Assembly (NCBI RefSeq): GCF_040096055.1
Contig: NZ_JBBMFK010000021.1
Span: forward strand, 4,031-68,030
Source of the DNA: Pseudoflavonifractor intestinihominis
GTDB taxonomy: Bacteria; Bacillota; Clostridia; Oscillospirales; Oscillospiraceae
DNA length: 64,000 bases
Direction of reading: 5' to 3'
Shown: positions 57,954 through 64,000 of the stretch, in pieces
How positions within the stretch are numbered: position 1 is the stretch's first letter
Layout of the letters: every line of letters starts with the position of its first letter
Notes under the pieces: generated by a model
Seen by the model: the letters and a program-made list of their open reading frames with translations, nothing else
Databases searched by the model: none
Told to the model about the DNA's origin: nothing
Translations under genes and position numbers: made by a program

Positions 57954-59221
57954 ACTACAACAAGAAGACCGTGAAAGACATCGACGTCGCCGGCAAGAAG
58001 GTCCTCCTCCGCTGCGACTTCAACGTGCCCCTGGCCAAGGACGGCAGCGGCACCATCACCGATGACAAGCGGATCCGCGCCGCTCTGCCCACCATCCAGT
58101 ACCTGCTGGACCAGGGCGCTGCCGTCATCGCCTGCTCCCACCTGGGCAAGCCTGTCGCCACCTTTGACTCCTATGTGAAGAAGCAGGCCGAGAAGGGCAA
58201 GGACCCCGCCTCCATCACCGAGGAGCAGTGGAAGAAGTCCCTGGCTCAGCTGTCCCTGGCCCCTGTTGCCAAGCGCCTGAGCGAGCTGCTGGGCAAGGAC
58301 GTCATCATGGCCAAGGACGTGGTGGGCCCCGACGCCATGGCCAAGGCCGCCGCGCTCCAGCCCGGCCAGATCATGCTGCTGGAGAACACCCGCTTCGAGA
58401 AGGGCGAGACCAAGAACGATCCCGAGCTGGCCAAGAAGATGGCTTCCATGGCTGAGATCTATGTGTCCGACGCCTTCGGCGCCGTGCACCGCGCTCACGC
58501 CTCCACCGCCGGCGTGGCCGACTACCTGCCCGCCGTGTCCGGCTTCCTGATCCAGAAGGAGCTGGAGATCATCGGCGGCGCTCTGGCCAACCCCAAGCGT
58601 CCTCTGGTGGCCATCCTGGGCGGCTCCAAGGTCTCCTCCAAGATCGGCGTGATCAACAACCTGCTGGAGATCGCCGACACCATCATCATCGGCGGCGGCA
58701 TGGCCTACACCTTCTCCGCCGCGCAGGGCGGCAAGGTGGGCGACAGCCTGCTGGAGGCCGACTGGGAGTCCTATGCCAACGACATGGTGAAGAAGGCCGC
58801 TGAGAAGGGCGTCAAGCTGCTGCTGCCCGTGGACACCGTGGTGGCCAACGCCTTTGCCCCCGACGCTGAGAGCAAGGTGGTCAAGAACGGCGAGATCCCC
58901 GACGGCTGGCAGGGTCTGGACATCGGCCCCGAGACCGTGAAGCTGTACTGCGACGCCGTGAAGGACGCCGGCACCGTGATCTGGAACGGCCCCATGGGCG
59001 TGTTCGAGTTCCCCGCCTTCGCCAAGGGCACCGAGGCTGTGGCCGAGGCTCTGAGCAAGACCAGCGCCATCACCATCATCGGCGGCGGCGACAGCGCGGC
59101 GGCCGTGCAGCAGCTGGGCTATGCCGACAAGATGACCCACATCTCCACCGGCGGCGGCGCCTCCCTGGAGTTCATGGAGGGTAAGGAGCTGCCCGGCGTG
59201 GCCTGCCTGCTGGACGCCTGA
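57950..59221 (+). CDS. pgk: Phosphoglycerate kinase
   Basis: 423 residues. Makes ATP and 3-phosphoglycerate from 1,3-bisphosphoglycerate. The ATG at 57950 follows AAAGGAG and overlaps the trmL stop. VLLRCDFNVPL, CSHLGKP, NTRFEKGE, FGAVHRAHAST, ILGGSKVSSKI, and the nucleotide loop GGGDSAAAVQQLG are all present. A 25-residue charged insert (about residues 73-98, KKQAEKGKDPASITEEQWKK region) makes it longer than the usual 395. Codon use is strongly biased, as expected for high expression. Confidence 0.97.
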   Translation: MNYNKKTVKDIDVAGKKVLLRCDFNVPLAKDGSGTITDDKRIRAALPTIQYLLDQGAAVIACSHLGKPVATFDSYVKKQAEKGKDPASITEEQWKKSLAQLSLAPVAKRLSELLGKDVIMAKDVVGPDAMAKAAALQPGQIMLLENTRFEKGETKNDPELAKKMASMAEIYVSDAFGAVHRAHASTAGVADYLPAVSGFLIQKELEIIGGALANPKRPLVAILGGSKVSSKIGVINNLLEIADTIIIGGGMAYTFSAAQGGKVGDSLLEADWESYANDMVKKAAEKGVKLLLPVDTVVANAFAPDAESKVVKNGEIPDGWQGLDIGPETVKLYCDAVKDAGTVIWNGPMGVFEFPAFAKGTEAVAEALSKTSAITIIGGGDSAAAVQQLGYADKMTHISTGGGASLEFMEGKELPGVACLLDA

Positions 59222-59481
59222 TTAGACAGGGAGCCGCCGCGCGAGCGAAAGCGAGCCGCGCCGAAGGCGCGTCCAAGCGTTTGCGCAGCAGACCTTGCCG
59301 CAGGGCGAATTCATTTCGCCCGAGGATGTAACACCTAAGGGGTCCCCGACGGAGCGCTGCTCCGCCGGGGATGCCTCCCTGAACGGGCAGCTTGACCGAG
59401 ATGCCCGATCTCCGCAGGGCGCGACGAGTCCGGCGCGCCGCCTGCGCAAAGCTTCATATATATGGAAAGGATTGAACTGCA
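59222..59481 (+). repeat. Noncoding GC-rich repeat element between pgk and tpiA
   Basis: 260 bases with no gene, composed of several hairpins (for example GGGCGAATTCATTTCGCCC at 59303-59321 and GGAGCGCTGCTCC at 59351-59363). GTCCAAGCGT (59271-59280) and GGGGTCCCCG (59339-59348), 68 bases apart, recur in the same order in the gpmI-eno gap, so the two are copies of one repeat family. Confidence 0.6.
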
Positions 59482-60255
59482 ATGAACCGCCGCTACCGCA
59501 AGACCATCATCGCCGGAAACTGGAAGATGAACAAGACCCTCTCCGAGACCCGCGCCTTCGCCGAGGAGATTAAGGACATGCTGGGCAGACCCAAGTGGTG
59601 TGAGGTCGTCCTCTGCGTGCCCTATGTGAACATTCCCGCCGCTGTGCGCCTGTTCAAGGAGAGCCGCATCGCCATCGGCGCTGAGAACTGCCACTATGAG
59701 TCCCACGGCGCCTACACCGGCGAGGTCTCTGCCGAGATGCTCAAGGAGCTGGGCGTGAAGTACGTCATCATCGGCCACTCCGAGCGCCGTCAGTACTACA
59801 ATGAGACCGACTTCACCGTCAACAAGAAGGTCCACGCCGCTCTGGAGGCCGGCCTGCACCCCATCGTCTGCGTGGGCGAGAGCCTGGAGCAGCGTGAGCT
59901 GGGCGTCACCATGGAGCTGATCGCCTATCAGGTCAAGGCCGCTCTGGCCGGTGTGCCCGCCGACAAGATGCGCCACGTGGTCATCGCCTACGAGCCCATC
60001 TGGGCTATCGGCACCGGCAAGACCGCTACCGCCGAGCAGGCCGCCGAGGTCTGCGAGAGCATCCGTGTGGTCATCCGCAAGCTGTACGGCGCCCGTGTCG
60101 CCCGTGCCGTCACCATCCAGTATGGTGGCTCCATGAACGCCAAGAATGCCGCTGAGCTGCTGGCTCAGCCCGACATTGACGGCGGCCTCATCGGCGGTGC
60201 GTCCCTGAAGCCCGCTGACTTCACCAGCATCGTCAATGACGCCAATCAGGAGTAA
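59482..60255 (+). CDS. tpiA: Triosephosphate isomerase
   Basis: 257 residues. Interconverts dihydroxyacetone phosphate and glyceraldehyde 3-phosphate. AGNWKMNKT has the catalytic Asn and Lys; GHSERRQYY the catalytic His; VIAYEPIWAIGTGKTA the catalytic Glu and mobile loop 6; IQYGGSMN and GGLIGGASL the phosphate site. AAAGGATTG precedes the ATG (spacing a little long). Conserved and intact. Confidence 0.97.
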   Translation: MNRRYRKTIIAGNWKMNKTLSETRAFAEEIKDMLGRPKWCEVVLCVPYVNIPAAVRLFKESRIAIGAENCHYESHGAYTGEVSAEMLKELGVKYVIIGHSERRQYYNETDFTVNKKVHAALEAGLHPIVCVGESLEQRELGVTMELIAYQVKAALAGVPADKMRHVVIAYEPIWAIGTGKTATAEQAAEVCESIRVVIRKLYGARVARAVTIQYGGSMNAKNAAELLAQPDIDGGLIGGASLKPADFTSIVNDANQE

Positions 60256-60261
60256 GAAGAA

Positions 60262-60412
60262 GCGCTGAGCACCCGGGAGCAGGCGGATAAGCCCGGAGCG
60301 GAGCAAACGGACCGGAGGCCCGGAAAGGGTGGAGGCCGGCTTGCGCAGTCGGAGGGGCTTAGGCGCCGTCGCGGAGGGTGCAAGGCGTGACAGAACGCGC
60401 TGAGCACCCGGG
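60262..60412 (+). repeat. Direct repeats in the tpiA-gpmI gap
   Basis: GCGCTGAGCACCCGGG at 60262-60277 and again at 60397-60412, 135 bases apart. The gap (60256-60508) is GC-rich, with a further hairpin of GAGCGGCGGG and CCCGCCGCTC near 60444-60480. No gene seen. Confidence 0.7.
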
Positions 60413-60508
60413 TGCGGCAAAGCGTGACAAAAGGAGACAGCGAGCGGCGGGGCCGCAGGGGCCCGCTGCCCGCCGCTCCGATCTTACCTGAAGGAACTGA
60501 GGTTATTT

Positions 60509-62029
60509 ATGAGTAAAACACCGACTACTCTTATCATTATGGATGGCTACGGTCTCCGCAGCGAGACCAAGGGCAACGCCATCGCCAACGCCCGCAAGCC
60601 CGTGCTGGACAAGCTGTTTGCCGAGAACCCGGTGTGCAAGCTGTCCGCCTCCGGCCTGGATGTGGGTCTGCCCGAGGGCCAGATGGGCAACTCCGAGGTG
60701 GGCCACACCAACATCGGCGCCGGCCGCGTGGTGTTCCAGGATCTGCCCCGGATCTCCAAATCCATCAAGGACGGCGACTTCTTCCAGAACCCCGAGTACC
60801 TGCGGGCCATGGAGAACGCCAAGCAGGAGGGCCACGCCCTCCACGTGATGGGTCTGCTGTCTGACGGCGGCGTCCACAGCCACATCACCCACATCTTCGC
60901 GCTGCTGGACATGGCCAAGCAGCAGGGCGTGAAGGACGTCTATGTCCACGCCTTCCTGGACGGCCGTGACGTGCCCCCCTCCTCCGGCAAGGGCTACGTG
61001 GAGCAGCTGGCTGAGAAGTGCGCCCAGCTGGGCAACGCCCACGTCGGCGTCATCTCCGGCCGCTTCTACGCCATGGACCGTGACAAGCGCTGGGAGCGTC
61101 TGGTCAGAGCCTATGACGCCCTGGTGCTGGGCGAGGCCCCCTTTGAGGCCGACCCCGTGGCCGCCGTGCAGAAGTCCTATGACGCCGGCGTCACCGACGA
61201 GTTCGTGGAGCCTGTCATCTGCTGCAAGGACGCGGTCATCAAGTCCGGCGACAGCGTGGTGTTCATGAACTTCCGCCCCGACCGGGCCCGTGAGATCACC
61301 CGCAGCCTGGTGGACCCCGACTTTGACGGCTTTGAGCGGAAGAAGGGCTTCTTCCCCCTGACCTATGTCTGTACTACCTCCTATGACGCCACCATGCCCA
61401 ATGTGACGGTGGCCTTCCCCCATCACGAGCTGAAGAATATCTTCGGCGAGTATATTTCCCGCCTGGGCCTGACCCAGCTCCGCATTGCCGAGACCGAGAA
61501 GTACGCCCACGTGACCTTCTTCTTCAACGGCGGCGTGGAGCAGGTGTTCCCCGGCGAGGACCGCTGCCTGATCCCCTCCCCCAAGGTGCCCACCTACGAC
61601 CTCAAGCCCGACATGAGCGCCCGTGAGGTCACCGACGAGGCGGTGAAGCGCATCGAGAGCGGCAACTATGATGTGGTCATCCTCAACTTCGCCAACTGCG
61701 ATATGGTGGGCCACACCGGCGTGTACGAGGCCGCCCGCCTGGCCGTTGAGACCGTGGACGAGTGCGTGGGCCGGGTCGTGGAGGCCACCCGCAAGATGGG
61801 CGGCGTGGCCCTCATCACTGCCGACCACGGCAACGCCGACCGGATGCTGGACGACGACGGGGTCACCCCCTACACCGCCCACACCACCAGCCTGGTGCCC
61901 TTCTGCATCGTGGGCGCCAACGTGAAGCTGCGCGACGGCCGTCTGGCCGACATCGCCCCCACCATGCTGGATCTGATGGGCCTTGAAAAGCCCGCGGAGA
62001 TGGACGGCAATACCCTGATCGAGGCCTAA
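60509..62029 (+). CDS. gpmI: Phosphoglycerate mutase, cofactor-independent
   Basis: 506 residues. A manganese enzyme of the alkaline phosphatase superfamily that converts 3- to 2-phosphoglycerate. MDGYG holds the first metal Asp; GQMGNSEVGHTNIGAGR contains the phosphorylated Ser62; HAFLDGRDVPPSS, SGRFYAMDRDKRW and FRPDRARE form the substrate site; NFANCDMVGHTG and TADHGNAD the second metal ligands. AAGGAACTGAGG precedes the ATG. Its last 50 bases occur again about 200 bases downstream. Confidence 0.97.
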   Translation: MSKTPTTLIIMDGYGLRSETKGNAIANARKPVLDKLFAENPVCKLSASGLDVGLPEGQMGNSEVGHTNIGAGRVVFQDLPRISKSIKDGDFFQNPEYLRAMENAKQEGHALHVMGLLSDGGVHSHITHIFALLDMAKQQGVKDVYVHAFLDGRDVPPSSGKGYVEQLAEKCAQLGNAHVGVISGRFYAMDRDKRWERLVRAYDALVLGEAPFEADPVAAVQKSYDAGVTDEFVEPVICCKDAVIKSGDSVVFMNFRPDRAREITRSLVDPDFDGFERKKGFFPLTYVCTTSYDATMPNVTVAFPHHELKNIFGEYISRLGLTQLRIAETEKYAHVTFFFNGGVEQVFPGEDRCLIPSPKVPTYDLKPDMSAREVTDEAVKRIESGNYDVVILNFANCDMVGHTGVYEAARLAVETVDECVGRVVEATRKMGGVALITADHGNADRMLDDDGVTPYTAHTTSLVPFCIVGANVKLRDGRLADIAPTMLDLMGLEKPAEMDGNTLIEA

Positions 62030-62233
62030 AAGGCTTTTCAAGGGCCATCCCGCCGCAAGGCGGACCGGCGCCTGCGCCGTCCAAGCGTTTTGCGCGGAGC
62101 GGAAAACCTTGGCGCTGACCGGATTCACTCCGGGCAGCGTGAAGTGAAATTCGGGGTCCCCGGGCGGCGAAGCCGGCTGGGGCGCCTTGAAAAGCCCGCG
62201 GAGATGGACGGCAATACCCTGATTGAGTCCTGA
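61980..62233 (+). repeat. Duplication of the gpmI 3' end flanking an inserted element
   Basis: The last 50 bases of gpmI (61980-62029) recur at 62184-62233 with four mismatches; the second copy ends in TGA. Between them (62030-62183) is a GC-rich noncoding segment. GGCTTTTCAAGG (62031-62042) and CCTTGAAAAGCC (62185-62196) are exact inverted repeats at its edges. The insert holds GTCCAAGCGT (62079-62088) and GGGGTCCCCG (62153-62162), shared with the pgk-tpiA gap. The stretch 62030-62339 carries no gene. Confidence 0.8.
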
Positions 62234-62339
62234 GCGAGGCCGGATTTGTATGTTCGGGCGGTTCCTGCCGCCCTGACAGATAGAAGGCACGGCAGAAAGA
62301 CCGGAAGCCGTGTCCCTAAAATGAAAGGAGTTTTTGAAC

Positions 62340-63644
62340 ATGAAGCAGATTATCGAGATCGTTGATGTTCTGGGCCGTGAGATTCTGGACAGCCGCGGCA
62401 ACCCCACCGTCGAGGTCGAGGTCTACCTGGAGGACGGCACTGTCGGCCGCGCCAGCGTGCCCTCCGGCGCTTCCACCGGTATCTATGAGGCCTGCGAGCT
62501 CCGCGACGGCGACAAGAGCCGTTACCAGGGCAAGGGCGTCCTCAACGCCGTGAAGAACGTCAACACCGAGATCGCCGAGTGCCTGGTGGGCATGAACGTC
62601 CTGGACCAGGTGGCCATCGACAAGGCCATGATCGCTCTGGACGGCACCCCCAATAAGTCCCGTCTGGGCGCCAACGCCATCCTGGGCGCCTCCCTGGCCT
62701 GCGCCAAGGCCGCTGCCGAGAGCCTGGGCACCAGCCTGTACAACTACATCGGCGGCGTCAACGCCAAGGTCCTGCCCGTGCCCATGATGAACATCCTCAA
62801 CGGCGGCGCTCACGCCACCAACAACGTGGACATCCAGGAGTTCATGATCATGCCCGTGGGCGCCTGCTGCTGGCACGAGGCCCTCCGGATGTGCGCCGAG
62901 GTGTTCCACACCCTGAAGAGCGTGCTGAAGGAGAACGGCACCCCCGCCACCGGCGTGGGCGACGAGGGCGGCTATGCCCCCAACCTGAAGAAGGATGAGG
63001 ACGCCTTCAAGTGCATCGTGGCCGCCATCGAGAAGGCCGGCTACAAGCCCGGCGAGGACTTCAAGATCGCCATGGACGCCGCCGTGTCCGACTGGTACAA
63101 CAAGGAGGACGGCACCTACACCCTGCCCAAGGCCGGCAAGACCATGACCCGTCAGCAGATGGTCAACATGTGGAAGAAGTTCGCCGACAACTACCCCATC
63201 ATCTCCATGGAGGACTGCATGGGCGAGGACGACTGGGAAGGCTGGGGCATGCTCACCAAGGCCCTGGGCGACCGCGTCCAGCTGGTGGGCGACGACCTGT
63301 TCGTCACCAACTCCGAGCGCGTGCAGAAGGGTCTGGACCTGCACGTGGCCAACGCCGTGCTGATCAAGGTCAACCAGATCGGCACCCTGACCGAGACCCT
63401 GGACACCATCCAGAAGGCCAACCGCGCCGGCTACACCGCCGTCGTGTCTCACCGCTCCGGCGAGACCGAGGACGCCACCATTGCCGACATCGTGGTGGGC
63501 ATGAACGCCGGCCAGATCAAGACCGGCGCTCCCAGCCGTACCGACCGTGTGGCCAAGTACAACCAGCTGCTCCGCATCGAGGAGGAGCTGGGCGATGTGG
63601 CTCAGTACTGGGGCAAGGACGCTTTCTTCAACCTGAAGAAGTAA
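62340..63644 (+). CDS. eno: Enolase
   Basis: 434 residues. Dehydrates 2-phosphoglycerate to phosphoenolpyruvate. The ATG at 62340 is preceded by AAAGGAG at 8 bases; an in-frame TTG six bases earlier is too close. DSRGNPTVEVEV and GASTGIYEA at the start, NGGAHATNNVDIQEFMIMPVG, GDEGGYAPNL, SMEDCMGEDDWEGW, GDDLFVTNSERV, then the catalytic-lysine strand LIKVNQIGTLTET and SHRSGETEDATIADI. All ligands conserved. Last gene of the glycolytic block, closed by a terminator. Confidence 0.98.
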   Translation: MKQIIEIVDVLGREILDSRGNPTVEVEVYLEDGTVGRASVPSGASTGIYEACELRDGDKSRYQGKGVLNAVKNVNTEIAECLVGMNVLDQVAIDKAMIALDGTPNKSRLGANAILGASLACAKAAAESLGTSLYNYIGGVNAKVLPVPMMNILNGGAHATNNVDIQEFMIMPVGACCWHEALRMCAEVFHTLKSVLKENGTPATGVGDEGGYAPNLKKDEDAFKCIVAAIEKAGYKPGEDFKIAMDAAVSDWYNKEDGTYTLPKAGKTMTRQQMVNMWKKFADNYPIISMEDCMGEDDWEGWGMLTKALGDRVQLVGDDLFVTNSERVQKGLDLHVANAVLIKVNQIGTLTETLDTIQKANRAGYTAVVSHRSGETEDATIADIVVGMNAGQIKTGAPSRTDRVAKYNQLLRIEEELGDVAQYWGKDAFFNLKK

Positions 63645-63657
63645 TTTCAGCCTGCAA

Positions 63658-63694
63658 GGGGCCGCTGTCCGAAAGGACAGCGGCCCCGTTTTTT
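63658..63694 (+). terminator. eno terminator
   Basis: GGGGCCGCTGTCC and GGACAGCGGCCCC around a GAAA tetraloop, then GTTTTTT. Confidence 0.95.
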
Positions 63695-63699
63695 ATGTC

Positions 63700-63740
63700 G
63701 CCCAGCCCCTGCCCCATCTCAGATGGGGCAGGGGCTGGGC
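63700..63740. repeat. 20-base near-perfect palindrome
   Basis: GCCCAGCCCCTGCCCCATCT and its exact complement, separated by a single C, six bases after the eno terminator. No T tract follows, so it is not an obvious terminator. Confidence 0.75.
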
Positions 63741-63885
63741 CGTGAATAAAAAGCAGAATAAAAAGAGGAATCCCGCGCAAGTCGATAAGGTAGAATAAGT
63801 TTCGCAAAAAGAAAAAGAGACATGGTTTGCAGATCTCTGGTAGAATGAAGTCGCGACACACCATTCTGAAAGGAGACAGCAAACC
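63741..63885. other. AT-rich region upstream of the transposase fragment
   Basis: No gene. Base composition drops sharply from about 63745. It probably contains the end of the inserted element, but no terminal repeat could be fixed because the element runs out of the window. Confidence 0.35.
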
Positions 63886-64000
63886 ATGCCTGAAAAGATT
63901 GTACAGCTAAATGAGGAAGTTATCAACGCCTCATGAAATGCCATCACAGCTGAGAATGAAAATATAGTCTGTGCGTTAACCGAAGGATTTGCTAAACTGA
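63886..64000 (+). pseudogene. Start of a possible IS256-type transposase, interrupted, truncated by window
   Basis: AAAGGAGACAGCAAACC precedes an ATG reading MPEKIVQLNEEVI, which resembles the N-terminus of IS256-family transposases in gut Firmicutes. Codon 17 is TGA; in the same frame reading continues as NAITAENENIVCALTEGF to the window end, which does not resemble IS256. So this is either a broken or chimeric transposase, or a different low-GC gene with a nonsense codon. The identification rests on about 13 residues from memory of the family. Confidence 0.35.

Noticed and set aside
1..64000. tRNA, rRNA or other standard RNA genes besides the T-box
   Set aside because: I saw no cloverleaf with a TTC-A/G-A loop and CCA end, and no rRNA-like blocks; a covariance search would be needed to be sure.

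Overview
The window is GC-rich (roughly 60-65 percent by eye) and densely coding. ATG/GTG/TTG starts mostly follow strong GGAGG ribosome-binding sites, and many sigma-A promoters with 17-base spacing are readable. The mix of genes (an Amt-PII fusion, an Rnf-like cluster, a T-box ilvB leader, an S-layer-homology giant protein, RsgI-type anti-sigma, DUF1540, a type I-C CRISPR system and a trmL-pgk-tpiA-gpmI-eno block) suggests an anaerobic gut Clostridia genome of the Oscillospiraceae type (Flavonifractor/Lawsonibacter/Oscillibacter-like). That placement is inference from gene content and codon style; there is no rRNA gene here to confirm it.

Layout. 1-9.5 kb: the 3' end of sfsA, a fused ammonium transporter-PII gene behind a two-hairpin leader, a GNAT acetyltransferase, an SGNH-like protein, two small membrane proteins, asparaginase, a divergent pair of tiny genes (ribbon-helix-helix protein and a 66-residue protein) between matching inverted operator-like repeats, then recR, rpe and ilvA. 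9.6-19.4 kb: an XpaC/TelA/TPM envelope-stress-type operon and a 2,016-residue secreted S-layer-anchored protein with phosphoesterase, PHP and beta-propeller-like regions. 19.4-26 kb: a gamma-carbonic-anhydrase operon and, on the minus strand, rnfC-D-G-E-A without rnfB. 26-30 kb: the branched-chain amino acid genes ilvB-ilvN-ilvC behind a T-box; ilvD lies at 39.3 kb opposite a FadR-type regulator. 30-38.2 kb: a low-GC GNAT gene, an XRE regulator with membrane helices, and a type I-C CRISPR system that keeps cas3-cas5c-cas8c-cas7c but has lost cas1 and cas2, has only the first few dozen codons of cas4, and has a degenerate array. 41-51 kb: two sigma/anti-sigma modules, pyrB with a PyrI-like zinc tail, a split chromate transporter, a secreted DxDxDG repeat protein and glutamine-dependent nadE. 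51-57 kb: an AT-rich orphan gene, a calcium-type P-ATPase, proB-proA. 57.4-63.6 kb: trmL and lower glycolysis (pgk, tpiA, gpmI, eno). The window ends in what looks like a broken transposase.

How the parts work together. ilvA, ilvB/N, ilvC and ilvD supply most of isoleucine/valine synthesis under three visible controls: a tRNA-sensing T-box, a FadR-family operator inside overlapping divergent promoters, and ordinary promoters. pgk to eno carry 1,3-bisphosphoglycerate to phosphoenolpyruvate, with tpiA adding triose interconversion. The cas genes could still act in interference but not in spacer acquisition.

Most notable observations: (1) the Rnf-like operon lacks rnfB, and RnfA and RnfE have lost all four cysteines that normally hold the membrane [2Fe-2S] cluster, while RnfC has lost its NADH/FMN signature; (2) the CRISPR repeats differ from each other but keep their hairpin stems through paired changes; (3) several genes (gpmI, ilvC, ilvN) are followed by a GC-rich insert and then a second, diverged copy of their own 3' end; (4) a shared GC-rich palindrome sits in the promoter spacers of the telA operon and the P-ATPase gene.
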